DNA of 64,000 bases from Rhodococcus sp. 1163 (lineage in GTDB: Bacteria; Actinomycetota; Actinomycetes; Mycobacteriales; Mycobacteriaceae): NCBI RefSeq assembly GCF_002091985.1, contig NZ_MKKX01000016.1, positions 104,986 through 168,985 of the forward strand, given 5' to 3'. The position numbers and the translations under genes are program-made. Below are positions 7,839-18,256 of this stretch, in pieces. The notes under the pieces are model-generated. The model made no database searches, was not told the DNA's origin, and saw nothing but the letters and a program-made list of their open reading frames with translations. Position 1 is the first letter of the stretch; the number at the start of each line of letters is the position of its first letter.

Positions 7839-8822
7839 TCAGATCAGGCTGGACGCACCCGAGTGCCACGCCGTCAGAACTCGGTCACCGAGCGCAGCGT
7901 CGACAAAATCGAGTGCGCGCATCCCGAAGACGATGTCGGACTCGAGATGCGGTTCTGTACGAACGAGACCGCCGACGACGTCGTGACGCAACAATTGCTC
8001 GTGCACGGCATCTGCCTCGACGTGCTCGGCGTAGAACGCGATACAGGCCTGCGGTGCCCCCAGCCGCTCGAGGCCGGTGACCAAGCGCTGGGACCCGGGC
8101 GAGGAAGTGATCTCAGTGGCAGCGAAGTGACCGACCGTCGCGCCGCGCAGTCCCCGGTGAAGACCGAAGAGCGACATCAAATTGACCCAGGCGAGCGTCT
8201 CGGCAGGCACTCGATCGGTATATCCGAGGTAAGTCGAGTCCAGGTCGGCGGCGTCCATGAGGTCTGCCCACAACTTCTGATGTACTCGCTCGCCGCGCCC
8301 GCCGCCGTACTCGTCGAATTCGACCGCGACGTACGACGCTTTTGGCTGTCCGTGCAGCCGAGGGATCGCCCATGCGTGCGGGTCGGCTTCCTTGAGATGG
8401 TAGATCGACCGGTGAACGAAGTACTCACGCATCTGTTCCCACGAACCTTCATCGCGTAGATACCAGGAAGGCCCGGTACCCGACGAATGCGCAACCGACA
8501 AGAACTCCATCTCGGCAATCGCGTCGTTGCCTGGCTCGACGCTGTCTCGGAGGTACGACATGAACGACTCTTCCAAGCCCGCGCGGAATCTCAGCACATC
8601 CGGATCCCATTCCCAGCGGTCGTCGACTCCGGCGAAACCTCGGTAGTGCAACTCGTAACACGTAGCCAACGCCACATGGAGGTCCCGAGACATTGGATCG
8701 ACTCCACCGGCAGTCGGGGGCGCAGCTGTGGACTTACCGGTGATGAAGTCCATGACACCGGCCGACAAGGGTCCACAGGGTGCAGGCAGGGGAGGCGACG
8801 AAACGAGTGAAGTGCTTGTCAT
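7839..8822 (-). CDS. Haem-oxygenase-like diiron oxidase (iron-containing redox enzyme family)
   Basis: This 327-residue helical protein resembles the haem-oxygenase-like diiron oxidase/oxygenase (HDO) superfamily, whose members cleave or oxygenate fatty acids and amino acids (UndA, BesC, SznF). Candidate iron ligands are visible: an E-x-x-H pair at Glu178/His181 (GGRGERVHQKLW) and Glu266, Asp271 and His274 (FYAEHVEADAVHEQL). The first ~40 residues are Pro/Ala/Ser-rich and probably disordered. The downstream SRPBCC-acyl-CoA synthetase fusion on the same strand suggests the two act on the same acid, which is inference. The start is ATG 8822 with an AGGA-like site. Confidence 0.82.
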   Translation of the reverse strand: MTSTSLVSSPPLPAPCGPLSAGVMDFITGKSTAAPPTAGGVDPMSRDLHVALATCYELHYRGFAGVDDRWEWDPDVLRFRAGLEESFMSYLRDSVEPGNDAIAEMEFLSVAHSSGTGPSWYLRDEGSWEQMREYFVHRSIYHLKEADPHAWAIPRLHGQPKASYVAVEFDEYGGGRGERVHQKLWADLMDAADLDSTYLGYTDRVPAETLAWVNLMSLFGLHRGLRGATVGHFAATEITSSPGSQRLVTGLERLGAPQACIAFYAEHVEADAVHEQLLRHDVVGGLVRTEPHLESDIVFGMRALDFVDAALGDRVLTAWHSGASSLI

Positions 8823-8892
8823 CGGTCCTGTCTACCCCTTCCGGCCGAAGCCAATCTCCTCTCGGGCCTCAGCGAGGAGAACGGGAGAGCAC

Positions 8893-8936
8893 AGTCAGTC
8901 CGGCGCAACGGGTGAACCCGCTGCGCCGGGCTGACT
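8893..8936. terminator. Large hairpin downstream of katG
   Basis: A 21-base arm (8893-8913) and a 21-base arm (8916-8936) pair with a 2-base loop and only two mismatches. The stem includes CCGGCGCA/TGCGCCGG. It begins 10 bases beyond the katG stop. ATTTTTG follows on the plus strand, so the T-run favours plus-strand termination, while katG is read on the minus strand. It probably acts as a bidirectional or factor-assisted terminator. Confidence 0.6.
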
Positions 8937-8946
8937 ATTTTTGTGC

Positions 8947-11214
<2,268 letters not shown>

Positions 11215-11658
11215 TCATGATTGTGATCGTGAACTCTGTGGGGATGCGCAATCGGGGCAGATGCCCCAGAACACGACCTCGGCTTCGTGTACCGCGAATC
11301 CTCGGGTGTCGGACGCGGTGAGACACGGAGACGATCCGACCGTGCAATCGACGTCGGAGATGGCCCCGCACGAGGCGCATACGAGGTGATGGTGGTTGTC
11401 GCCGACTCTGGACTCGTACCGCGCCACGGAACCGGCGGGTTGGATGCGGCGAACGAGCTGTGCGGCAGTCAAGGCGCTGAGCACGTCGTAGACGGCTTGC
11501 CTCGAAACGACCGGAAGTTCGGCGCGAACTACTGCATGGATCGACTCGGTGTCCGAGTGCGGGTGAGTATGCACCGCGTCGAGCACCTCGATGCGAGGGC
11601 GCGTGACACGAAGTGCTGCATCGCGCAACATCTCCCGGTAGTTGGGCTTCGAGCTCAC
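11215..11658 (-). CDS. furA: Fur-family regulator FurA, repressor of the furA-katG operon
   Basis: The protein has 147 residues from the GTG at 11658 (VSSKPNYREMLRDAALRVTRPRI), which matches the usual FurA N-terminus; an ATG-type extension to 11694 would start inside the promoter. The winged helix is VSRQAVYDVLSAL. Metal-binding features are NHHHLVCASCG and the C-terminal CPDC pair. FurA homologues sense peroxide or metal and repress katG. No Shine-Dalgarno sequence precedes the GTG, consistent with the leaderless furA transcripts described in other actinomycetes. The gene lies directly upstream of katG. Confidence 0.95.
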   Translation of the reverse strand: MSSKPNYREMLRDAALRVTRPRIEVLDAVHTHPHSDTESIHAVVRAELPVVSRQAVYDVLSALTAAQLVRRIQPAGSVARYESRVGDNHHHLVCASCGAISDVDCTVGSSPCLTASDTRGFAVHEAEVVFWGICPDCASPQSSRSQS

Positions 11659-11670
11659 CCCTGTGATACG

Positions 11671-11702
11671 ACTCTCATTTCTTGAACAAGTCAAGTATTC
11701 GT
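11671..11702 (-). promoter_or_regulatory. Probable furA promoter/operator
   Basis: Read on the minus strand, this region has TTGACTTG followed by TTCAAGAAATGAGAG. TTGACT suits a -35 element, and CTTG-TT-CAAG is a small AT-rich dyad in the place where mycobacterial FurA binds ahead of furA. It lies 13-44 bases upstream of the GTG start. Assignment rests on position and resemblance only. Confidence 0.5.
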
Positions 11703-11786
11703 CCGACAGTTCGAAGTCTCCATCGATCTCGAACTCGTGGTAGACAGATCGCGTTCGGATGAGCGGTCGAGGTCGGGTGGTCGGAG

Positions 11787-12716
11787 ATGGTGGGCAACAG
11801 CAGCGTGTGGTCGCGCCCGAACCAATCGATGCGCCCGTCGTCGATCGTCAGCGTCCTGTTCGTTCTCGGCATGGTGACGGGTTGGCTTCTGTTGTACTCG
11901 GTCAGCATTCTTGGTGCGCTGTGGAGAATGCTGGAGCCCAACGCGCCGGCGCCGGTGCTGAGTGTGTCGGATCAACGTGCCGACCTCATTGTGCTGGCGG
12001 TCCAGATGTCGTTGGGTTTCATAGCAATCGGGCTGACACTCTTCTTACGGCGACACACTCTCGCCGCGGTGTTGCCCGAGCGCCGCGGAACTGCCCTCGA
12101 TGCGTCTATTGCATGGTGCGCGGCCATCGCAGGTGCATCTGCGGTGGTGTTGGTTCTCGGTCAGCTAGGTCTCGCGCGGTTCGACTTCTCGGTGCCGGCG
12201 GTCATGGCGTCACCTTGGCTGGCTGTCGCTTCGGCGTTGGCCACCGGGTTGCGTGAAGAGCCACTGCTCGCGGCGCTGCCCGTTCTCCTTCTTGCGGGTC
12301 GAATACCGATCGGATGGATCATGGTTCTCGCCGCCACGATGCGAGGTCTGCTCTACGTGTACTTCGGCTTCGGCGGGTTCGTGTGGGCATTCCTCTGGGG
12401 CGCAGCCGCGGTGTGGGTCTACTTCCGGTTCCGCAGACTGTGGGTCCTGATACTTCTCCATGGTCTGGTGATGAACATGCAAGCGCTCGACCGTGTCATC
12501 GCCGACGACAACGCAGCGACCATTTTGCAATGGTGCAACATCCTGGTTCTTTTCGGTGCGTTGCTGTATTGGCTCGTACCACGTGCGCTCGACGCGGTGC
12601 TGCCGGGCGAATTGGAGGCCCCTTCGGTCGATGGGCACACCGGCTCGGACGCGGTTGCCGTGCACGAGGTTCCGTCGCCAGTGCAGCTTCCCACCGAAGA
12701 TGCAGGCAGAGCGTGA
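11787..12716 (+). CDS. CPBP-family (CAAX protease-like) integral membrane protein
   Basis: This 309-residue protein has about eight hydrophobic helices. CPBP (ABI) proteins are membrane proteases with an EExxxR motif, a second arginine-type motif and a later histidine. Here GLREEPLLAALPVLL keeps the glutamate pair but lacks Arg at the fifth position, RGLLYVYFGFGGFVWAFLWG corresponds to motif 2, and LILLHGLVMN supplies the histidine. Activity is therefore uncertain. The last ~45 residues are hydrophilic and probably cytoplasmic. ATG 11787 has a purine-rich stretch immediately before it; ATG 11829 is an alternative start. The gene is divergent from furA. Confidence 0.8.
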   Translation: MVGNSSVWSRPNQSMRPSSIVSVLFVLGMVTGWLLLYSVSILGALWRMLEPNAPAPVLSVSDQRADLIVLAVQMSLGFIAIGLTLFLRRHTLAAVLPERRGTALDASIAWCAAIAGASAVVLVLGQLGLARFDFSVPAVMASPWLAVASALATGLREEPLLAALPVLLLAGRIPIGWIMVLAATMRGLLYVYFGFGGFVWAFLWGAAAVWVYFRFRRLWVLILLHGLVMNMQALDRVIADDNAATILQWCNILVLFGALLYWLVPRALDAVLPGELEAPSVDGHTGSDAVAVHEVPSPVQLPTEDAGRA

Positions 12717-12831
12717 CAGATCGAGCGATCGGAAACGGTGGTGGGATAGGACCCGGTCTTCTTGCGAAAGCTCGGCGTTGCGCGATGAGTAGGATGTAGC
12801 AACCGTCCGCACACCGACCGAGGAGTTGTCG

Positions 12832-12963
12832 ATGCCCGATTTCGACGCGCAGGTCGTCGCGACGCTCGGTATCCACTCTGGCGTTTTCGGTGGTCGATCC
12901 GACGGCGAAGTCCTGTGCAACGTTCGCCTGCTGAAATCGGTCCCGATTCGGATTCCGTCGTGA
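12832..12963 (+). CDS. Small ORF (43 aa) coupled to the NUDIX gene
   Basis: This short ORF has an ATG at 12832 preceded by AGGAG at an ideal distance. Its TGA stop overlaps the GTG start of the NUDIX gene (GTGA, 12960-12963). The product starts MPDFDAQVVATLGIHSGVF and has no recognised family. The good ribosome site and stop-start overlap argue for translation, perhaps as a coupling leader peptide. No function is proposed. Confidence 0.45.
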   Translation: MPDFDAQVVATLGIHSGVFGGRSDGEVLCNVRLLKSVPIRIPS

Positions 12964-13574
12964 TCGACGACGAACGGCTGGAACGTTCGTCGATCGTGTC
13001 CGCACTATCGGAATTCGATTGTCAGCGGATGACAGTCGGCGACATGCGAGCGGCTGCTGTGGCCATAGCCATCGGTGGCGAACCGTACAGACGACGGATG
13101 CTTCTCACCAAGCGTCCGGCGCGTCTGCGCGCTCATCCGGGGCAATTTGCTTTGCCAGGAGGTGGCATCGACCCGGGGGAGTCGGCTGAGGATGCTTGCC
13201 TGCGTGAACTCGGCGAGGAGCTGAACGTGCATGTTTCCCCACAAGATATCCTCGGCCGGCTCGACGATTACAGCACTCGATCCGGGTATGTGATCACGCC
13301 GTTCGTCGTGTGGGTCGGAGACACGTTGAAGCAGGTCGTGCCGAACGTCGTCGAGGTGGAGATCGTGTACGAGGTCGAGGCCTCGGAGATCGATACAGAC
13401 CCGAGATTCGTGGTGATCCCGGAGTCGGAACGGCCCGTCATCCAATGGCCGTTCCGAGATTCGCTGGTACACGCGCCGACGGGTGCAGTCGTTCACCAAT
13501 TCCGCGAAGTCGTCTTCCATCGGCGTCATACTCGCGTGGCAGACTTCGAGCAACCGGTGTTCGCGTGGCGGTGA
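12960..13574 (+). CDS. NUDIX hydrolase, CoA-pyrophosphatase type
   Basis: The protein has about 204 residues from GTG 12960; a GTG at 12915 would extend it by 15 residues. The NUDIX box is GGGIDPGESAEDACLRELGEEL, giving the G-x5-E-x7-R-E-x2-E-E core. The glycine normally near the end is Asn. Upstream, LLTKRPARLRAHPGQFALPGG is the extra signature of the CoA/acyl-CoA pyrophosphatase subgroup (NudL/YeaB-like). These enzymes hydrolyse CoA derivatives to phosphopantetheine and adenosine 3',5'-bisphosphate. The GTGA overlap with the upstream small ORF suggests translational coupling. A pgsA-like gene follows. Confidence 0.88.
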   Translation: MIDDERLERSSIVSALSEFDCQRMTVGDMRAAAVAIAIGGEPYRRRMLLTKRPARLRAHPGQFALPGGGIDPGESAEDACLRELGEELNVHVSPQDILGRLDDYSTRSGYVITPFVVWVGDTLKQVVPNVVEVEIVYEVEASEIDTDPRFVVIPESERPVIQWPFRDSLVHAPTGAVVHQFREVVFHRRHTRVADFEQPVFAWR

Positions 13575-13647
13575 CTTCCCACCCCACGTGTGGGTACCAG
13601 TCCAGCCTCAATCAGGGCGTCGACGACAAAGGATCGAGGTGTGGGTG

Positions 13648-14259
13648 GTGAGTGATCCGGGTTCCGATGCCGAACTCAGCAGCAGGGTTCTCACCGTGCC
13701 CAACGTGCTCAGCACACTTAGGTTGCTGGCGATTCCACTGTTTCTCTATCTGCTCCTTGTTCCTGAAGCAGATGGATGGGCGCTGACCGTCCTGCTGCTC
13801 AGCGGAGCAACCGACTGGCTCGACGGAAAGCTTGCACGGGCGCTCGATCAGTCATCGCAACTGGGTGCGCTACTGGACCCGTTGGTGGACCGATTGTCGG
13901 TCGTGAGTGCTCTCGCTGCATTCGTTGCCCGTGGGATCATTCCGTGGTGGGTGGCGGCGATTCTGATCGGACGCGACGTCGTCCTCGCGGGTACTTTGCT
14001 GATCTACCGCCGGCGCGGACTACCACCACCCGAGGTGATCTATCTGGGTAAAGCAGCAACCTTCGTGATCATGATCGCTCTTCCTGTGCTGCTCGGTGCC
14101 ACCGGAGAGTCGGCCGTCGCGGACGTGCTCACACCGATCGGATACTCGCTGATCATTTGGGGGACCGCTCTCTATACCTGGACCGGAGTGCTCTACACCT
14201 ACAAAGCATCGATCGTGGCGAAGACGATCCCGAGGAGCCAGAATCAACGTGTTTCGTGA
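13648..14259 (+). CDS. CDP-alcohol phosphatidyltransferase (PgsA2-like, Rv1822 position)
   Basis: The protein has about 203 residues. GTG 13648 is chosen because GAGG lies 8 bases upstream; GTGs at 13639 and 13645 are also possible. The family signature D-G-x2-A-R-x8-G-x3-D-x3-D is complete in TDWLDGKLARALDQSSQLGALLDPLVDRL. About five membrane helices follow. The enzyme transfers a phosphatidyl group from CDP-diacylglycerol to an alcohol such as glycerol 3-phosphate; the M. tuberculosis counterpart at this place is pgsA2 (Rv1822). The exact substrate is not provable from sequence. The stop codon overlaps the start of the next gene. Confidence 0.88.
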   Translation: MSDPGSDAELSSRVLTVPNVLSTLRLLAIPLFLYLLLVPEADGWALTVLLLSGATDWLDGKLARALDQSSQLGALLDPLVDRLSVVSALAAFVARGIIPWWVAAILIGRDVVLAGTLLIYRRRGLPPPEVIYLGKAATFVIMIALPVLLGATGESAVADVLTPIGYSLIIWGTALYTWTGVLYTYKASIVAKTIPRSQNQRVS

Positions 14260-15110
14260 TGCGTAAACCACCGACACGCAACCCGACGCCTTCACTGCTG
14301 AAGTCATTGATGAGCGAGCACCTCGACCCTGGGTATGCAGCCGCTTCGGCGAACAAGTCGTCGAGATCCACTCGGTCCCCTATGGACGTGGTTCTTGCCA
14401 TCGTCGGCGTAGTTCTCATCGGCAGCGTCTTCGGTGTGGCGCTATCTCGAGTCGACGTCCTCAGGTCGGACGCGTCCGGTCAAGCGCCCGACTTGGTGGA
14501 GACGGTACGCGAGGCAGAGAGCCGATCCGATGCGATGGAACGAACTCGGTCCACTCTCGCCGGCGAGGTCGAGTCAGCCCGGTCGAGCGTCTTGCAGAGC
14601 GACAAGGATGGCGCATCGATTCTGAATTCACTGAGGAACATCGAGTCTGCGGCAGGTGCCGAAACTTCGTCCGGTGCAGGCATCGCCGTCGTGGTCACCG
14701 AGCCGCCTGCCTCGGCAAACCTGTCCGATGTTTCGCAGAAGAAACGCGGAAACTCGGCGGCGACCGTACTGGACCGAGATCTCCAAGTGGTTGTGAATTC
14801 ACTGTGGGCGAGTGGTGCCGAGGCGATTGCCGTCGACGGTATCCGAATCGGCCCGAACGTCACGATCAGACAGGCGGGTGGCGCCATGCTGGTAGACAAT
14901 CATCCAGTCTTCTCCCCGTACGCGATCGACGCGATCGGGTCGCCCGAGCAACTGCAGGTTCGATTTGCGGTAAGTGATGCCCACCTGCGAATGTCAGCGC
15001 TCACTCAGCTCTACGATGTCGGCTTCGACGTGCGGTCCGAGGATTCACTCGAACTGCCCGCAGCGGCGGTCAGGACTGCCCCGCGTGTACAGCAGGAAGG
15101 CGGAAGGTGA
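14259..15110 (+). CDS. DUF881 protein (Rv1823-like)
   Basis: This 283-residue protein has a cytoplasmic basic N-terminus, one membrane helix (VVLAIVGVVLIGSVFGVAL), a coiled-coil-prone stretch (residues ~75-130) and a DUF881 domain with GAGIAVVVTEPP and ASGAEAIAVDGIRIGPN. DUF881 proteins are conserved in actinobacteria and Firmicutes, often near cell-division or chromosome-partition genes, but have no proven activity. ATG 14259 shares a base with the pgsA2-like stop, and the end overlaps the next gene by 4 bases, so it is part of a tight operon. Confidence 0.9.
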   Translation: MRKPPTRNPTPSLLKSLMSEHLDPGYAAASANKSSRSTRSPMDVVLAIVGVVLIGSVFGVALSRVDVLRSDASGQAPDLVETVREAESRSDAMERTRSTLAGEVESARSSVLQSDKDGASILNSLRNIESAAGAETSSGAGIAVVVTEPPASANLSDVSQKKRGNSAATVLDRDLQVVVNSLWASGAEAIAVDGIRIGPNVTIRQAGGAMLVDNHPVFSPYAIDAIGSPEQLQVRFAVSDAHLRMSALTQLYDVGFDVRSEDSLELPAAAVRTAPRVQQEGGR

Positions 15111-15532
15111 CGCAGGAACGTAACGAAGGGGTAGCAGCGAATTCTATGTCCGACGACCGTGCCACACATGCTATGAACAGGCGCGGCGGCGGGTTGGTTC
15201 TGCTGGCATTCCTGGCTCTCGGGATAGGGGTACTGATCGGAACCGTGTCCGGCCCGCAGATTCCCGGAGCGGTCGCTCCGTATCTACCGATCGCCGTAGT
15301 CGCTGCGCTCGATGCGGTCTTCGGCGGCCTCAGAGCGTATCTGGACGAAATCTTCGATTCCAAGGTCTTCGTCGTCTCGTTCGTCTTCAACGTGCTCGTC
15401 GCAGCACTCATAGTGTGGCTGGGAGATCAGCTCGGAGTGGGTACACAGCTGTCGACGGCCATAGTCGTGGTTCTGGGCATCCGGATCTTCGGAAATGCCG
15501 CAGCCTTGCGCCGTCGACTGTTCGGAGCCTGA
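15107..15532 (+). CDS. sbp: Small basic protein Sbp, DUF1290 (Rv1824-like)
   Basis: This 141-residue membrane protein has three to four helices: LVLLAFLALGIGVLIGTV, YLPIAVVAALDAVFGG, and FVFNVLVAALIVWLGDQLGVG ending in IRIFGNAAALRRRLF. This matches the DUF1290/Sbp family found between two DUF881 genes across actinobacteria. Its function is unknown. The GTG at 15107 overlaps the upstream stop (GTGA). The first ~25 residues are hydrophilic and longer than the core family, so a later start (Met14 or Met23) cannot be excluded. Confidence 0.9.
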   Translation: MTQERNEGVAANSMSDDRATHAMNRRGGGLVLLAFLALGIGVLIGTVSGPQIPGAVAPYLPIAVVAALDAVFGGLRAYLDEIFDSKVFVVSFVFNVLVAALIVWLGDQLGVGTQLSTAIVVVLGIRIFGNAAALRRRLFGA

Positions 15533-15537
15533 CCGCA

Positions 15538-16245
15538 GTGGCACGAGAGGGAAGGCACGAGTTCCACGGTGATCGGCGCCGACGCAGGACGATCGTGTTC
15601 GGTTCGCTGACGATCGTGTTGATGATCGCCCTCGGGATCGGCTTGGCTGCGCAGGTTCGCGTGAACGACAGTGAGAATTCACTCGACAGCGCGCGCCCTG
15701 GAGATCTTCTCGTCCTTCTGGACAACTTGGGTCGTAGGGAAGCCGCGCTCCGTGAAGACATCACGTCGCTGCAGGACACGCTGGCGACACTGCAGCAGGA
15801 GGACGGCGGTTCCGGTGCCGCGCTCACCGAAGCACGCGAGCGTCTCGACGCCTTGTCGGTACTGGTAGGGACCGTTCCCGCGACGGGCCCAGGAATCGTG
15901 ATGACGGTGGAAGACCCGCGCACCGGCGTCGGTTCGGAGGTCCTCGTGGACGCGTTGCAGGAGCTGCGAGCGGCAGGCGCGGAGACGGTGCAGATCGCCG
16001 GCAGTGACAACGATGGAGTGCGTATCGGATTGGACTCGTGGATTGCGGGAAGTGCAGGGGCGGTCGTCGTGGACGGGCAGAAGGTAAGTGCACCGTTCGT
16101 CTACACCGCCGTTGGCGATCCGGCGACGTTGGCCGCAGCATTGGATATTCCTGGCGGGGTGGTCGATACGGTAGCCAGGAATGGAGGTCAATGCCGGATT
16201 TCACAATCGGAGCAGGTCACCGTGTCCGCCTTGCGGGACCCGTGA
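15538..16245 (+). CDS. DUF881 protein, second copy (Rv1825-like)
   Basis: The protein has about 235 residues from GTG 15538, five bases after the Sbp stop; an earlier in-frame start at 15415 would overlap Sbp extensively. The layout repeats the gene two upstream: a basic N-terminus, one membrane helix (IVFGSLTIVLMIALGIGLAAQV), a coiled coil with REAALREDITSLQDTLATLQ, and the DUF881 domain with GPGIVMTVEDPRTG and LQELRAAGAETVQIAG. The two DUF881 proteins with Sbp between them may form one envelope complex, an inference from order and shared architecture. Confidence 0.9.
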   Translation: MAREGRHEFHGDRRRRRTIVFGSLTIVLMIALGIGLAAQVRVNDSENSLDSARPGDLLVLLDNLGRREAALREDITSLQDTLATLQQEDGGSGAALTEARERLDALSVLVGTVPATGPGIVMTVEDPRTGVGSEVLVDALQELRAAGAETVQIAGSDNDGVRIGLDSWIAGSAGAVVVDGQKVSAPFVYTAVGDPATLAAALDIPGGVVDTVARNGGQCRISQSEQVTVSALRDP

Positions 16246-16316
16246 TCACGTCAATACGCTCATCGAGCGAAACCCAGCATCACCGTCCGGTGAGCTCAGA
16301 CGAAAGGACTGCCGAC

Positions 16317-16721
16317 TTGAGCGAGATCGAGCTGCCTGCCGATTTGTTTTACACACCTGAACACGAGTGGGTACAGCGAGTAGGCCCATCCAGCGTCCGC
16401 GTTGGTATCACCGACTACGCACAGGCGCAGTTGGGAGATGTCGTGTTCGTCCAGCTGCCCTCCGTCGGTGAGGAAGTCACAGCGGGCTCCTCCATGGGCG
16501 AGGTCGAATCGACCAAAAGTGTGTCCGACGTGTTCGCACCCCTGACCGCCAAAGTTATTGCCGTCAACGGAGTTCTGGAGGCAGATCCGGAAAAGGTGAA
16601 TTCGGGACCTTACACCGACGGGTGGTTGGTCGAGCTGGAGGTCTCCTCGGTAGAGGTCTTGGACGCGGCAGTGTCAGAGATGCTCGATGCGGACGGATAT
16701 GCTGCCATTACGACCGAGTAA
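16317..16721 (+). CDS. gcvH: Glycine cleavage system H protein
   Basis: This 134-residue lipoyl carrier shuttles the aminomethyl group from GcvP to GcvT and GcvL. The lipoylated lysine is Lys67 in MGEVESTKSVSDVFAPL, and YTPEHEWV near the start is typical. TTG 16317 is chosen for the AAAGGA 8 bases upstream; GTG 16290 is an alternative. The 71-base gap after the DUF881 gene suggests either operon membership or its own promoter. gcvP follows five genes downstream; gcvT and gcvL are not in the window. Confidence 0.96.
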   Translation: MSEIELPADLFYTPEHEWVQRVGPSSVRVGITDYAQAQLGDVVFVQLPSVGEEVTAGSSMGEVESTKSVSDVFAPLTAKVIAVNGVLEADPEKVNSGPYTDGWLVELEVSSVEVLDAAVSEMLDADGYAAITTE

Positions 16722-16896
16722 CTAGCGGACGCGAGCTGAAGCAACCGTCTACACCCATGCCCGTCCGCAAGGTACGGTCGTTGTTGTGCAGTTGTCGTGT
16801 CGGGGCGCAGGTCCGTAGGAACACAGAACAAGCAAACTATTTTGCGTCGACCGTGGTGTGAGTCGCCAGGGTGCAGAGGACTGAGAAGGAGAAACG

Positions 16897-17394
16897 GTGA
16901 GCGAGAACGACAACGACGGCATCTACGGAGAGTCGCCAGCGGAAACCACTTCGGTTTTTCGTGCGGATTTCCTGCAGGAGCTGGATAACTCGGCGACGAG
17001 CCAGACCTCGGAGGCCCCGGTGTCGGGTGTGGAGGGCCTGCCCGTCGGATCTGCTCTTCTCGTCGTGAAGAGGGGACCCAATGCAGGGTCACGATTCCTA
17101 CTGGACCAGCCGACAACTTCTGCCGGCCGTCATCCGGACAGTGACATCTTCTTGGACGATGTCACTGTGAGTCGGCGTCATTCCGAGTTCCGTCAGGACG
17201 AGAACGAGTTTCAGGTGGTCGACGTCGGAAGCCTCAACGGAACTTATGTCAACCGCGAGCCTGTCGACTCGGCTGTGCTCACCAACGGTGACGAAGTCCA
17301 GATCGGCAAGTTCCGCCTCGTATTCCTGACCGGTCCACGCGGCGGCGCCGGGTCCCAGGTCGGCGAATCGTCTGCGGGTGCGGGCAGCCAGTGA
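16897..17394 (+). CDS. garA: FHA-domain metabolic switch GarA
   Basis: This 165-residue protein has a short N-terminal tail with ETTSVFRADFLQEL (Thr17/Thr18), the kinase site used by PknB and PknG in mycobacteria. An FHA domain follows from ~residue 52 (LVVKRGPNAGSRFLL, AGRHPDSDIFLDDVTVSRRHSEF, GSLNGTYVNRE). Unphosphorylated GarA inhibits 2-oxoglutarate decarboxylase and glutamate dehydrogenase and stimulates glutamate synthase; phosphorylation switches it off by internal FHA binding. The GTG start follows GAAGGAGAAAC. The C-terminal Gly/Ser-rich tail is longer than in M. tuberculosis. The stop overlaps the next start (GTGA). Confidence 0.96.
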   Translation: MSENDNDGIYGESPAETTSVFRADFLQELDNSATSQTSEAPVSGVEGLPVGSALLVVKRGPNAGSRFLLDQPTTSAGRHPDSDIFLDDVTVSRRHSEFRQDENEFQVVDVGSLNGTYVNREPVDSAVLTNGDEVQIGKFRLVFLTGPRGGAGSQVGESSAGAGSQ

Positions 17395-18128
17395 CCGCCG
17401 TCGGGCAGCAGTCTCCCGGGGGGATGTCGATTGGCTCCGTCCTCGATCGACTTCGGCCCGACTTTCCTGACGTCACGATTTCGAAGATTCGATTTCTCGA
17501 AGCGGAGGGATTGATTTCGCCCGAGCGCACAGCGTCCGGATACCGCCGTTTCTCCATCGCCGATTGCGAGCGGTTGAGATATGTATTGACGGCGCAGCGA
17601 GATCAATACCTTCCGCTGAAGGTGATCAAAGAGCAGCTCGAAGCCATCGACAGTGGTGTTGCACGCGTCGAGCGTGCAGAGGACGCGCCTCGTAGACCCC
17701 GCGGCCTCAGTATTGCTCCCGGTGAAGTATCTCCCGAAGAGTTTCTCGCTGATCGTGAGGTCAGAGTGAGCAAGGCCGACCTCATGGAACGAGCGGGTGT
17801 CGACGAGACTTTCGTGACCGAGCTCATTCGCGGCGGCCTACTGACGCCGGGTCAAGCCGGCTTCTACGATGAGGGCTCGATAACCCTTGCGCGGACTGCG
17901 AAAGCGATGTTGCAGTTCGGTCTCGAGGTTCGGCACCTACGAGCATTCAAATTGGCTGCTGATCGGGAAGCCGGTTTGGTAGCGCAAATCGCCGGACCAG
18001 TTGCGAAGGGCCGAGATGCGGGAGCGCGGGACCGAGCCGAAGAAATGATCCGAGAACTGGCTGCGCTGTCTTTGACGCTGCACACTTGTCTGGTCAAGGC
18101 CGCGGTGCGCGGTGCGCTCGATCGCTGA
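17391..18128 (+). CDS. MerR-family regulator (Rv1828-like)
   Basis: This 245-residue protein has an N-terminal MerR winged helix (SIGSVLDRLRPDFPDVTISKIRFLEAEGLISPERTASGYRRF). Its long C-terminal region (~residues 95-240) is characteristic of this actinobacterial group and carries no cysteines placed for metal sensing. The M. tuberculosis counterpart Rv1828 binds its own upstream DNA. GTG 17391 overlaps the garA stop by 4 bases, so the two genes are translationally coupled. This coupling of GarA to a regulator is conserved in related genera. Confidence 0.92.
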   Translation: MTAVGQQSPGGMSIGSVLDRLRPDFPDVTISKIRFLEAEGLISPERTASGYRRFSIADCERLRYVLTAQRDQYLPLKVIKEQLEAIDSGVARVERAEDAPRRPRGLSIAPGEVSPEEFLADREVRVSKADLMERAGVDETFVTELIRGGLLTPGQAGFYDEGSITLARTAKAMLQFGLEVRHLRAFKLAADREAGLVAQIAGPVAKGRDAGARDRAEEMIRELAALSLTLHTCLVKAAVRGALDR

Positions 18129-18256
18129 GCGTTCGCCTCGTGTCGTGTTCATCCCTAGGCCACCCTCCGTATGGCGGTCGATTCCAATAGACTCGGCTGC
18201 AGTAGGCGGACCCAGACCTGCGGCCCGATTTTCAACGCATATGGGAGGCAGAGGCA

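Noticed and set aside
12210..12920. 236-codon minus-strand frame
   Set aside because: It is opposite the CPBP gene and the small coupled ORF, and has low-complexity basic composition.
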